This document shows, piece after piece, positions 26,584 through 36,503 of a stretch of DNA of 41,458 nt; position 1 is the first letter of the stretch, and each line of letters opens with the position of its first letter. A program made the position numbers and the translations under genes. The notes below the pieces were generated by a model. That model saw only the letters and a list, made by a program, of their open reading frames with translations, did no database searches and was not told where the DNA came from. The stretch is taken from assembly GCF_010820565.1 (NCBI RefSeq), contig NZ_JAAIJQ010000050.1, positions 1-41,458 of the forward strand, read 5' to 3'. Origin of the DNA: Thiorhodococcus minor (lineage in GTDB: Bacteria > Pseudomonadota > Gammaproteobacteria > Chromatiales > Chromatiaceae).

Positions 26584-27924
26584 CTACCAGGCTCTCACCC
26601 CAGTGTCGTGCTCAGCGGCAATCCTGCGTCCGCGCGTCTCGTCCACGGCGCGCGCGACCAGGAACGCCGCAACGAAGAGCAGGATGCAGAAGAGCACGGC
26701 CTTGTGCAGTCCGAAGAGCGCCTGGAGCAGCCCGATGGCGAGCAGGCCGAAGACCCCGGCCAGCTTCATGGAGAGCCCCCAAAAACCGAACATCTCCGCC
26801 GAGCGTGACAGCGGCGAGAAGAGCCCGACCAGGGTGCGGGTGGTCGACTGGCAGGCACCCAGGCTCGTGCCGGCGACGCAGCCGACCATCAGGAAGACGT
26901 ACTGCGCCTGCCAGTCGAGTCCAAGTCGAGTCTGTGCGGCCGCGGCGATGGCCGGCGTCAGGTAGATCAGCAGGATGGCCAGGATCCAGAGCACGAGCGT
27001 CAGCAGATAGGTGCGCAGCGCGCCGATGCGGTCCTGGACGAAGCCGAAGCCGAAGGCGCCTGCCGCGGCCGTGATCTGGACCAGCACGAACATGAGGGTG
27101 CGCACGGACTCGTCCCAGCCGATGACTTGTGCCCCATAGATGAAGGCGTAGGTGATGATGATGCTGATGCCGCTCATGGAGAAGAAGACGGCGACCAGCA
27201 GCACGGCGAGATCCCGGTGGTCCTTGAGATGCGTGAGCGTCTGTCTGACGCGGTCGAGCCCCAAGCGGACGTAGCTGGCTCCTGGCGGCAGGGAGCGCGC
27301 CACGCCGGGCTCGCGCAGCCAGATGAAGGTCGGGATGGCGGCGGCCAGGAAGAAGAAGGCGGTCCAGGGGCCGACCCAGCGGATGTGCTCGAAGTTCTCC
27401 GCGCTCACCTCGCCCAGCAGCAGGACGACGAAGAGGGCCGAGGCCATGCCGCCGATGTAGCCCAAGGCCCAGCCGAAACCGGAGATCTTTCCCAGGTCCT
27501 CCGGCGGTCCCAAGCTCGGCAGGAAGCTGGCGATGAAGGATTCGCCGATCGAAAAGGCGAAGTTGGACAGGATCAGCAGCACCACGCCGAGCCAGGCGTA
27601 TCCGGGGGCGACCCAGTAGAGCATGGCGGTGGTGACGACCGTCAGCAGATAGCTCGCGAAGAGAAAGCGCTTCTTGGCGGCCCTGTAGTCGATGATGGCG
27701 CCGACGATGGGCGAGCAGACGACCACCATCAGGTAGCTGACCGCCAGGGCGAGGCTCCACAGCAGATTGCCCAGCTTGTAGTCCGGCGCGTCGCCGACGA
27801 TGACGCGGGTGAAGAGATCGCCGAAGACCACGGTGATGATGAGCGTGGTGTAGGCGGAGTTGGCGAAGTCGAACATCGCCCATCCGAAGATCTCGCGTCT
27901 CGGGGCACGTGTGCGTTGGGTCAT
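26584..27924 (-). CDS. MFS transporter, UMF1 (Atg22-like) family
   Basis: A 446-residue major facilitator with about 12 membrane helices. The N-terminal REIFGWAMFDFANSAYTTLIITVVF matches the DWANSAY signature of UMF1 proteins. The 27924 ATG is chosen because it lies just before that signature; the open frame continues upstream to 28218 but encodes a proline/arginine-rich stretch of no recognisable kind. Substrates of bacterial UMF1 proteins are mostly unknown; yeast Atg22 exports amino acids from the vacuole. It stands between the porin operon and the PAS gene on the same strand, about 180 bp from the latter, with no evident functional link to either. Confidence 0.85.
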   Translation of the reverse strand: MTQRTRAPRREIFGWAMFDFANSAYTTLIITVVFGDLFTRVIVGDAPDYKLGNLLWSLALAVSYLMVVVCSPIVGAIIDYRAAKKRFLFASYLLTVVTTAMLYWVAPGYAWLGVVLLILSNFAFSIGESFIASFLPSLGPPEDLGKISGFGWALGYIGGMASALFVVLLLGEVSAENFEHIRWVGPWTAFFFLAAAIPTFIWLREPGVARSLPPGASYVRLGLDRVRQTLTHLKDHRDLAVLLVAVFFSMSGISIIITYAFIYGAQVIGWDESVRTLMFVLVQITAAAGAFGFGFVQDRIGALRTYLLTLVLWILAILLIYLTPAIAAAAQTRLGLDWQAQYVFLMVGCVAGTSLGACQSTTRTLVGLFSPLSRSAEMFGFWGLSMKLAGVFGLLAIGLLQALFGLHKAVLFCILLFVAAFLVARAVDETRGRRIAAEHDTGVRAW

Positions 27925-28103
27925 GAGGCTGGCGGGCGGCCTTGGATCTGGGCTCTGGTGCGGGAGGGCGGACCTTGCCGTGGCCGATGGAGCGGCGGCT
28001 TGGCCGTCTGATCCCTCCGTGCGCCGGGCGGTGCGCAATGGTACCTCAAGCTGGCGGGGCGCGGGCCTTGGTCTGGACTGCGGCGGAGGTTTCCGGCGGT
28101 GGC

Positions 28104-28985
28104 TCAGGTGCCGGGCTTGGGGTTGAGGCCGAAGGGGAGGAAGCTGGTCTTGGGTGACTGCCGCTCGACTCTGCGGCTCGTCGGTTGAGTGCCATCCAAG
28201 AAGAGCAGCGTCTCCCAATCCGCGGTCGATAGCCAGCGCGTGCTGCCGATCGTCTCCATGATGCGCTCATGGCGGCGCTCCGCCTCTTCCAAGGCTGCTT
28301 GGGCACGCTCGCGCTCGCGGATCTCACGCTGCAGCTCATCCTGGATCGCGTCGGCGCGGGCGTGCGCGTCCAACGCGCTCCTCAGCAGGGTGAGGGCGTG
28401 GGAGCGGGCGTGCTCGATCGACTGATCGGCCGTGGCGTCGACCTGCTCCTCGGTCTGCGTAACTTGGCGATCGAACACCTGATCGAGGTCGGTGACGACC
28501 AGGGAGCGCGCGGCATTCGTCTCGGGTGCCACTCGGTTGACGCTGAAATGGAGATGCCGGACCTGGCCATCGCGTGTCGGGATGCGGTGGCTGGCGCGAA
28601 CGGGCTCGGCTGCAGCGGTATCGAGCCACGTGGACATCTCCTTGGCGACCTGGGCCGGCAAATGGTCCGGTAGGCTGCTCCCAGGCAGCTGCTCGGGGGC
28701 GATTCCGATCAGTTGGGCGAGACGCTGATTGGCGTGTAGGACTTGGCCGGATGCTGAGACTAGGGCGACACCTTGGAGGATATTCTCGACCAGCCGCCCG
28801 TAGGTGGTGTCCTCGGCGCTTGGCCGCGGATGAGCGGGGAGATCGGCAGGGGCATCTCCCAGCACCATGTCGCTGCGCCCGGAGGCGGAGGCCAAGGCCC
28901 GATGGGCTTCGATGAGCTGGTGTCTGAGGGCCTCGCACTCGATCCGCAGATCGTCGAGCACGCTTTCGCCAAGGCCTTTTGTCAT
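28104..28985 (-). CDS. PAS/coiled-coil protein lacking an output domain
   Basis: A 293-residue soluble protein. An N-terminal helix (1-40) is followed by one PAS domain (about 62-170: YGRLVENILQGVALVSASGQVLHANQRLAQLIG...) and a long coiled coil (175-245, rich in Ala/Glu/Arg). A short tail starts MRETIGSTRWLS-like (about 245-293) with no kinase, GGDEF, HTH or other output. It resembles the input half of the neighbouring PAS proteins cut before an effector, so it may be a stand-alone sensor or partner, or a truncated kinase. The ATG at 28985 has GGGAG at proper spacing; the ATG at 28991 is too close to it. Divergent from the hup operon, with a 637-bp shared upstream region, so a regulatory link to hydrogenase is possible but unproven. 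Confidence 0.7.
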   Translation of the reverse strand: MTKGLGESVLDDLRIECEALRHQLIEAHRALASASGRSDMVLGDAPADLPAHPRPSAEDTTYGRLVENILQGVALVSASGQVLHANQRLAQLIGIAPEQLPGSSLPDHLPAQVAKEMSTWLDTAAAEPVRASHRIPTRDGQVRHLHFSVNRVAPETNAARSLVVTDLDQVFDRQVTQTEEQVDATADQSIEHARSHALTLLRSALDAHARADAIQDELQREIRERERAQAALEEAERRHERIMETIGSTRWLSTADWETLLFLDGTQPTSRRVERQSPKTSFLPFGLNPKPGT

Positions 28986-29465
28986 TCTCATGCTCCCGAC
29001 CGCCGATGCGGTCGCTGCCGCGGCGACACATCGGACGGTGGATAGGGATTGCTACGACCGAGGATCAGCGAGGGTGCGCGTCGCGCACCTCGGCGCATTC
29101 CTACCAGAGGCTCGCTCTAACTCCGGAGTGCGTGGCCCGTTTCTGCTGGTCACCCCCGCACTGCATACGCAGAACGCGCACCAGTGAGAGGGGCAGCGGA
29201 TGCCCGGGACGCGATCGGTCAGTCCCCACTGAATGAGGAAATGACTACGAAGAGAAGCTAGTAGACCCCCGGCAGCAGAGCTATCCGTACGATTACGTAA
29301 CCCCTGTGCCGTCATGGAAACCCTCTGGCTACCCCCTTTCAGTCTCGTCTGCTGCAAACAAAGTTTTCGGTTGCGTGATCGATCTGGAAGAACCTTTGGC
29401 GCTCTTCATGACGCTGCGATGTCAGCCTTGGGCTTAGTCGATTGTTTGTAGTGAGAAATTCAATC

Positions 29466-29480
29466 TGGCCTGAGCGTTGC
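29466..29480 (+). promoter_or_regulatory. Sigma-54 (-24/-12) promoter of the hup operon
   Basis: TGGCCTG-AGCG-TTGC followed by T fits the RpoN consensus TGGCACG-N4-TTGCW at most positions, with GG and GC exactly 10 bases apart. Initiation would fall near 29491, giving a leader of about 130 nt before hupS. Hup operons in several bacteria are driven by NtrC-type regulators (HoxA/HupR); no TTG-N5-CAA activator site was found by eye. The rest of the 28986-29622 gap contains no gene. The leader has three AACTGGG copies (near 29541, 29596 and 29610). Confidence 0.75.
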
Positions 29481-29622
29481 TAGGCCCCTGCACTGAGCTT
29501 CGATTGCGCCGGCGTTGCGTCCGGTCAGATCGCGAGGTCCGCAACTGGGCTAGGTCCATGACCGACCTGGATCCATCACGGGGCTAGATCCTCAACTGGG
29601 AGACACCCAACTGGGATAAACC

Positions 29623-30716
29623 ATGGCAATGACAGAGACCTTCTACGAGGTGATGCGCCGACAGGGCATCACCCGTCGCAGCTTCCTGAAATTCTGCAGC
29701 CTGACGGCGGCGGCGCTGGGGCTGGAGCCGGCCCTGGCCGGCAAGATCGCCCATGCGATGGAGACCAAGCCGCGCACGCCTGTGCTTTGGCTCCATGGGC
29801 TCGAGTGCACCTGCTGCTCCGAGTCCTTCATCCGCTCGGCGCACCCGCTGGTGTCGGACGTGGTGCTGTCGATGATCTCGCTGGATTACGACGATGTCAT
29901 CATGGCCTCCGCCGGGCATCAGGCCGAGGCGATCCTCACCGAGATCCGCGAGAAATACAAAGGCAACTACATCCTGGCGGTCGAAGGCAATCCGCCGCTC
30001 AATCAGGACGGCATGAGCTGCATCATCGGCGGCCGGCCCTTCGTCGAGCAGCTGAAAGAGGTCGCCTCGGACTGCAAGGCCGTCATCTCCTGGGGCTCCT
30101 GCGCCTCCTGGGGCTGCGTCCAGGCCGCACACCCGAATCCGACCCAGGCGACGCCTGTCCACGAGGTCATCACCGACAAGCCGGTCATCAAGGTGCCGGG
30201 CTGTCCGCCGATCGCCGAGGTCATGACTGGCGTCATTACCTACATGCTGACCTTCGACCGCATCCCCGAGCTGGACCGTCAGGGCCGGCCGAAGATGTTC
30301 TACGGCCAGCGCATCCACGACAAATGCTATCGCCGACCGCACTTCGACGCCGGCCAGTTCGTCGAGGACTGGGACGACGAGGGCGCGCGCAAGGGCTATT
30401 GCCTCTACAAGATGGGCTGCAAGGGGCCGACGACCTACAACGCCTGCTCGACCGTGCGCTGGAACAATGGGGTCTCCTTCCCCATCCAGTCCGGCCACGG
30501 CTGCATCGGCTGCTCCGAGGACGGATTCTGGGACAAGGGCAGCTTCTACGACCATGTCACCGACACACATGTGTTCGGGATCGAGGCGAACGCCGACAAG
30601 GTGGGCATCGCGGCTGCAGGCACGGTCGGTGCCGCGGTGGCCGCGCACGCCGCCGCGAGCGCCGTCCAACGCATCAAGCAGCGCGCCGGTGAGCATCACG
30701 AGGAGAACGACAAGTC

Positions 30717-30720
<4 letters not shown>
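29623..30720 (+). CDS. hupS: [NiFe] uptake hydrogenase small subunit, group 1d type
   Basis: A 365-residue iron-sulfur subunit exported by the Tat pathway (TRRSFLKF, residues 17-24); the mature protein starts near residue 46. Proximal-cluster ligands C62, C65, C160 and C194 are joined by two extra cysteines, C64 (ECTCC) and C165 (WGSCASWGC). These six are the hallmark of the 4Fe-3S cluster of oxygen-tolerant enzymes such as E. coli HyaA (mature C17, C19, C20, C115, C120, C149, an offset of exactly 45). Distal-cluster H232, C235, C260 and C266, and medial C275, C294 and C297, are present. A C-terminal hydrophobic helix (about 327-348) anchors it in the membrane next to HupC. It passes electrons from H2 oxidation on the periplasmic side. 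It ends just where hupL begins (ATGA overlap). Confidence 0.96.
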
Positions 30721-32507
<1,787 letters not shown>

Positions 32508-32513
32508 AAGTCG

Positions 32514-32569
32514 TCAGTTGTCAGTTGTCAGTGATCAGTGATCAGTGATCAGTGATCAGTGATCAGTGT
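32514..32569. repeat. TCAGTGA heptad array between hupL and hupC
   Basis: Eight heptads in register: two TCAGTTG, five TCAGTGA and a final TCAGTGT. It starts a few bases after the hupL stop and runs straight into the REP-like element. The repeated TGATCA core makes each pair of units palindromic. Confidence 0.92.
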
Positions 32570-32642
32570 GGGAGCGCCGCCCCGGCGCGACTGGCGCCAG
32601 CGCTGGAGGCCGATGCCGTCGCGGCGAGGGCGCCGCTCCCAC
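32568..32642. repeat. REP-like hairpin, copy 1, in the hup operon
   Basis: The left arm GTGGGAGCGCCGCCCCGGCG (32568-32587) and the right arm CGAGGGCGCCGCTCCCAC (32625-32642) pair around a smaller GGCGCC/AGCGCT core. The same element recurs at 34328-34400. Placed between hupL and hupC, it could act as a partial terminator or an mRNA 3'-end protector. Confidence 0.85.
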
Positions 32643-32687
32643 GAGCAGCTAGCTCCCCTTTGATTTTTCAGCCCGGAGGCTGAGCCC

Positions 32688-33380
32688 ATGCTTACGGATC
32701 TGCCAACGGTCAAACAGACCGCCGTCTATGTCTATCAGACCCCGGTGCGGATTTGGCACTGGGTCAACGCGCTCTCGATCACCGTCCTCGCTATCACGGG
32801 ATACCTGATCGGCAGCCCCTTGCCGACACTCCCAGGCGAGGCGAGCGACCACTACCTGATGGGGAACATCCGGTTCTTCCACTTCGCCGCGGCCTATTTC
32901 TTCATGGTCGGGTTCATCTTCCGCATCTACTGGGCGATCGTCGGGAACTCCTACTCTCACCAGCTCTTCACCCTGCCGTTCTGGCGCAAGCGCTTTTGGA
33001 GCGAGCTGGTGCACGAGGTGCGCTGGTACGCCTTCCTCGAGAAGGAGCCGCGCAAATACATCGGCCACAACCCGCTCGCGCACTTGTTCATGGTGGTCAT
33101 CATCACCGTGGGCGGTCTGGTGATGATCGTCACCGGGATGGCGCTCTATTCGGAGCAGACTGGGCTCGGCAGCTGGCAGGACGATCTCTTCGGCTGGGTC
33201 ATCCCCTTCGTGGGTCAGAGCCAGGACGTGCGCATGTGGCATCACTGGGGCATGTGGGTCATCGTGGTCTTCGTCATGCTGCACGTCTACACCGCCATCC
33301 GCGAGGACATCATGTCGCGTCAGAGCCTGATCAGCACCATGATCAGTGGCTGGCGCATGTTCAAGGACGACCGGCCGTGA
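32688..33380 (+). CDS. hupC: Hydrogenase b-type cytochrome subunit
   Basis: A 230-residue integral membrane diheme cytochrome b (HyaC/HupC family) that anchors HupSL and passes electrons from the small subunit to quinone. There are four membrane helices (about 26-45, 62-85, 130-152, 185-205). Candidate axial heme ligands are H24 (RIWHW), H65 (RFFHF), H185/H186 and H199 (MLHVYTA). Start ATG 32688 is preceded by a GGAGG sequence. Its TGA overlaps the GTG start of hupD. The 180-bp gap from hupL is filled by the heptad array and REP hairpin. Confidence 0.94.
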   Translation: MLTDLPTVKQTAVYVYQTPVRIWHWVNALSITVLAITGYLIGSPLPTLPGEASDHYLMGNIRFFHFAAAYFFMVGFIFRIYWAIVGNSYSHQLFTLPFWRKRFWSELVHEVRWYAFLEKEPRKYIGHNPLAHLFMVVIITVGGLVMIVTGMALYSEQTGLGSWQDDLFGWVIPFVGQSQDVRMWHHWGMWVIVVFVMLHVYTAIREDIMSRQSLISTMISGWRMFKDDRP

Positions 33381-34024
33381 GCCCAGCCGTGAGCACGGCG
33401 GGGCCCAACGTCCTGATCCTGGGCATCGGCAACGTCCTCTGGGCGGACGAGGGGTTCGGCGTGCGGGTGATCGAGGAGATCGCCGCCCGCTATCACTTTG
33501 GCCCCCATGTGCGGGTGCTGGATGGCGGCACCCAGGGGATCTACCTGGTGGATCACATCCGTTGGGCGGACGTCCTGGTCGTCTTCGATGCCATCGACTA
33601 CGGCCTGGCGCCCGGCACCCTGAAGCTGGTCGAGGGCGACGCCGTGCCCAGGTTCATGGGTGCCAAGAAGATGAGCCTGCACCAGACCGGCTTTCAGGAA
33701 GTCCTGGCGATGGCCGATCTCATGGGCGACTACCCGGATCACCTCTTGCTCGTCGGCGTGCAGCCGCTCGAGCTGGAGGACTTCGGGGGCAGCCTCAGGC
33801 CCGAGGTCAAGGCCAAGATCGTGCCGGCGATCCAGGCCGCGCGAGGCTTCCTCGACCGCTTCGGCTTGGAGTGGCAGCCCGTCCGCGATCTTGTCGAGCA
33901 GCGGGTCCAGGATGTCCCCCATCCCTCACTCAGCATGGGCCTCTACGAGTCCGGGCGGCCCTCCGCCGAGGAGGCCTGCCGCATCGGCGACGCCCGCGTG
34001 CTGGCGGCGCGAGGGCGGGACTGA
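33377..34024 (+). CDS. hupD: Hydrogenase large-subunit maturation protease
   Basis: A 215-residue endopeptidase (HupD/HyaD/HybD family) that trims the C-terminal extension of HupL after nickel insertion. Family motifs: VLILGIGNVLWADEGFGVRVIEE (nickel-sensing Glu in DEGFG), VVFDAIDYG (Asp), and the histidine of KMSLHQTGFQEVL; LLVGVQPLELEDFGGSL also fits. The GTG at 33377 overlaps the hupC stop (GTGA); a second GTG at 33389 is an alternative. The stop shares bases with the hupF ATG (TGATG). The C-terminal tail of about 50 residues beyond the core is longer than in E. coli HyaD. Confidence 0.92.
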   Translation: MSPAVSTAGPNVLILGIGNVLWADEGFGVRVIEEIAARYHFGPHVRVLDGGTQGIYLVDHIRWADVLVVFDAIDYGLAPGTLKLVEGDAVPRFMGAKKMSLHQTGFQEVLAMADLMGDYPDHLLLVGVQPLELEDFGGSLRPEVKAKIVPAIQAARGFLDRFGLEWQPVRDLVEQRVQDVPHPSLSMGLYESGRPSAEEACRIGDARVLAARGRD

Positions 34025-34320
34025 TGTGTATCGGCGTGCCCATGCAGGTCATCGAGTCCGGGCCGGTCTGGGCCTGGTGCGACGACGGCGGCGAGCGCCA
34101 GCGCGTCGACATGCAGCTGGTCGGCGCGCAGCCGCCGGGCGCCTGGGTCCTGGTGTTCCTCGGCGTCGCCCGCGAGGTCATGGGCGAGACCCAAGCCCTG
34201 CGCGTGCGGGATGCACTGGCTGCCATGCAGGCGGCCATGGCGGGGGAGTCCGTCGACCATCTGTTCGCCGATCTCGTCGACCGCGAGCCTCAGCTTCCCG
34301 AGCACCTGCGGGGGCCTTGA
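34024..34320 (+). CDS. hupF: HypC/HupF-family hydrogenase chaperone
   Basis: A 98-residue chaperone. The MCIGVPMQV start with Cys2 is the invariant HypC motif that holds iron and the large-subunit precursor. The acidic C-terminal tail (VDHLFADLVDREPQLPEHLRGP) is the HupF-type extension. Such proteins assist HupL maturation, in HupF particularly under oxygen in other bacteria. The ATG shares its A with the hupD stop codon. Downstream is the second REP-like hairpin. Confidence 0.9.
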   Translation: MCIGVPMQVIESGPVWAWCDDGGERQRVDMQLVGAQPPGAWVLVFLGVAREVMGETQALRVRDALAAMQAAMAGESVDHLFADLVDREPQLPEHLRGP

Positions 34321-34327
34321 GCCCGCT

Positions 34328-34400
34328 GTGGGAGCGGCGCCCCGCCGCGACGAGGCTTCCAGCCTGGCCGGAGCAGGTCGCGCCGGGGCGAGGCTCCCAC
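34328..34400. repeat. REP-like hairpin, copy 2, in the hup operon
   Basis: The arms GTGGGAGCGGCGCCCCGCCG (34328-34347) and CGCCGGGGCGAGGCTCCCAC (34381-34400), with an internal GGCTTCCAGCC, match copy 1 at 32568. It fills most of the hupF-hupH gap. Confidence 0.85.
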
Positions 34401-34435
34401 CGCGTTGACGAAACGAATCATTCAGGAGAGCACGC

Positions 34436-35293
34436 ATGCAGCCTTTCGCGCCGATCGCCCACACCAGGGGCCCAGGCTCTCAGCCCGTCGACGAGGACGG
34501 CGCCGAGCTGAGCTATCTGAGCATGCCGAAGGACATGCAGACCTATGCGCCGCCGTCGCTGCCCGAGCCCGAGGAGGTATCGGGCTGCCCCCAGGGTATC
34601 CGCCTGCTCGAGCGCCTGCTGGTGCAGGTGCGCAGCTACCGGGTGCTGGAGCCGTCGCGCGTCCTGGATCTCCTCGAGCTGCCGGATGCCGACCGTCATC
34701 TGGTGACGCAGGCCCTGGGCGAGGGCGAGGTGAGCATCCTCTTCACCAGCGACGCCATCCTGCGTGGGCAGGAGACACGCCTTGCGGGCATCTGGCGCGT
34801 TCAGCGCTGCGACGAGCTCGGGCAGGTCCTGAGCGACGAGCTGGAGGTGGCCGAGATCCCGAGCCGCGTGCGCGAGCTCGCCTTCACAGGGGCCGCGACC
34901 GAGGTCAGCCCGGAGGGCGAGCTGCCCGAGGGCGTCCTCACCGGCCGATCCATACTCACGGAGCTGAACGAGCGCGTCGCGGCCTGGGATTTCGGGGACC
35001 CGGCGCATGTGGTGAATCTCACCCTGCTGCCGCATTCGCCCGACGACCTCGACTATTTGACCGCCAAGCTCGGGCTGGGGCCGGTCACCATCCTCTCGCG
35101 CGGCTACGGCAGCTGCCGCATCTCCGCGACCGGGCTGCGCAACTGCTGGTGGGTGCAGCACTTCAACTCCGACGACAAGCTCATCCTCAACACCCTGGAG
35201 GTGGTCGACGTCCCCTCCGCGGCGCTCGCGGCCCAGGAGGACATCGACGACAGCGCCGATCGCCTGGCCGAGATCCTGGAGGCGGTGCGCTGA
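34436..35293 (+). CDS. hupH: Hydrogenase accessory protein HupH (HyaF family)
   Basis: A 285-residue cytosolic protein of the HupH/HyaF/HoxQ family, the same length as E. coli HyaF. Recognisable stretches: LSYLSMPKDMQTYAPPSLPEPE near the N-terminus, VSILFTSDAILRGQETRLAGIWRVQ, VNLTLLPHSPDDLDYLTAKLGLGPVTILSRGYGSCRISATGLRNCWWVQHFNSDDKLILNTLEVVDVP near the C-terminus. It is needed with HupG/HyaE for small-subunit maturation in oxygen-tolerant hydrogenases; no hupG is present in this operon. The start ATG 34436 follows CAGGAGAG. Confidence 0.92.
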   Translation: MQPFAPIAHTRGPGSQPVDEDGAELSYLSMPKDMQTYAPPSLPEPEEVSGCPQGIRLLERLLVQVRSYRVLEPSRVLDLLELPDADRHLVTQALGEGEVSILFTSDAILRGQETRLAGIWRVQRCDELGQVLSDELEVAEIPSRVRELAFTGAATEVSPEGELPEGVLTGRSILTELNERVAAWDFGDPAHVVNLTLLPHSPDDLDYLTAKLGLGPVTILSRGYGSCRISATGLRNCWWVQHFNSDDKLILNTLEVVDVPSAALAAQEDIDDSADRLAEILEAVR

Positions 35294-35310
35294 GCGCCGC
35301 CGGCAGTCCC

Positions 35311-35814
35311 GTGACGACGCCCGATCTGAGCCCCGAGGACGTCGCCCGACGCCTGACCCTGGCCTTCGAGCGGATCCACCGGGAGCGGATGGCGGGTCTG
35401 CCGATCCTCCACCCGAGTCTCTCGGTGGAGGTGGTCGGAGGCCGGATCTTCGATGGGGACTGGGTCGGGGCTCTGGTCACGCCTTGGACCATGAACCTGG
35501 TCCTGGTGCCGGGGCCGGGATCGGCACACCGCCCAGGTGGCGTTGGGATCAAGCAAACCCTCACCCTGCCGGGCGCCGAAGTGGAGACGATCGGCTCGGA
35601 AGAGGCCGATGTGGGGGCCTTCCTGGCGTGCTCGCTCTACTCCCCGATGGGTGCTTTCGCCGATCAGGCGACGGCCGTGGCGACTGCGGCGAAGATCCTG
35701 GAGGGTCTGCTCCCGTCCGAGTCGCCCCGTCCGAAGCCCCTTGCCCCCCAGCCGGACGCTAGTCCGGCGATCAGTCGCCGCGATCTGCTGCGAGGTCGGC
35801 TCAGGCGCACTTGA
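35311..35814 (+). CDS. hupJ: HupJ/HybE-family hydrogenase chaperone
   Basis: A 167-residue protein. It matches the [NiFe]-hydrogenase assembly chaperone HybE/HupJ family: AFERIHRERMAGLPILHPSLSVEVVGG, GDWVGALVTPWTMNLVLVPGPG and FLACSLYSPMGAFADQATAVATA. The C-terminus ends SRRDLLRGRLRRT, an arginine-rich tail resembling a Tat motif but at the wrong end. GTG 35311 is the likely start; a CTG at 35290 overlapping the hupH stop is another possibility. It is the last gene of the hup cluster. HupI/rubredoxin, often placed before hupJ, is missing. Confidence 0.88.
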   Translation: MTTPDLSPEDVARRLTLAFERIHRERMAGLPILHPSLSVEVVGGRIFDGDWVGALVTPWTMNLVLVPGPGSAHRPGGVGIKQTLTLPGAEVETIGSEEADVGAFLACSLYSPMGAFADQATAVATAAKILEGLLPSESPRPKPLAPQPDASPAISRRDLLRGRLRRT

Positions 35815-35959
35815 TCCCTGCGTGTCCGAGCGCGCCCTTGGGTCCGGGTGATTGCCCTCGTTCGGGGCGCCTCGAAGCGGGTTGAGCCAGGGTAACCTAG
35901 CCTCCGCAACCCGAGGCCAGGCCATGCACCTGCCGCAGGAACGGGGTCTCCACCCAGGC

Positions 35960-36050
35960 ATCGAACGGCTGGGCGGCTGGCGGGCGCGCTCAGCCTCTGG
36001 TTCGGCTGGTTCGGCTTCAATGGCGGACCCACTCTCACCTGGACCGGCTC
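35960..36050 (+). pseudogene. Ammonium transporter (Amt) gene fragment
   Basis: The plus strand at 35986-36045 translates to ALSLWFGWFGFNGGPTLTWT, the highly diagnostic Amt/MEP signature (WFGWFGFNGGS). Neither flank continues the family for long, and there is no full open frame, so this is a relic of an amt gene after deletion. The rest of 35815-36350 contains no recognisable gene. Confidence 0.7.
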
Positions 36051-36317
36051 TGAGCGCGATGGCCGGGCCGCTGGAGCAATCGCTCGGCGGGCTCAAGGTG
36101 GAAAACACGTCTGCGGTGTTGCCGACCTTGCATTGATACGCCATCAGCTTGACCGCCTTCGGGGTCGGATGCGGCTTGGGCCTTTCGACGACTTCGCTCA
36201 GTCGCCGAGTCATCTTGAAGGAGCTGTCCCCCGCCGGGCTCGAGGCACCGGATGGATGTCACAGAGGAATCCGATGGAGGCTTGGGCCGCCGCCCGGATC
36301 CTAATTCTCACACTAAG

Positions 36318-36503
36318 GAAGTGTCCATCAACTGCTTCCCGCTCTTCTGGTCATGAAGCTCCTGCTTCGTGACCTCGGCGATGAAGCTCTGCTTCACGAC
36401 GCCGACCACTTCCGGCCTCTGCACCAGGTCGAAAGCAGCGCTTACCTTTAGGCTCGCGAAGCGGAGCTTCGTCTCGCGGGTGACGCAGCTGGAGCTGCGT
36501 CAC
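36318..36503. repeat. Cluster of small hairpins at the 3' end of the kinase-like gene
   Basis: A perfect 24-bp palindrome at 36480-36503 (arms GTGACGCAGCT / AGCTGCGTCAC, 2-base loop) contains the stop codon of the 36500 gene. Three GAAGC...GCTTC stems follow at 36457-36471, 36383-36395 and 36355-36368. It may serve as a transcription end for the minus-strand gene. A short minus-strand frame here (ending VTKQELHDQKSGKQLMDTSLV) could be a gene tail but is not recognised. Confidence 0.6.

Noticed and set aside
29584-30699. 371-residue open frame opposite hupS
   Set aside because: hupS is unmistakable; the opposite frame has no recognisable features.
35104-36213. 369-residue minus-strand open frame across hupJ and the Amt fragment
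   Set aside because: Overlaps the hupH end and hupJ antisense; only the first 40 residues (MTRRLSEVVERPKPHP...) lie outside known genes and they match nothing I recognise.
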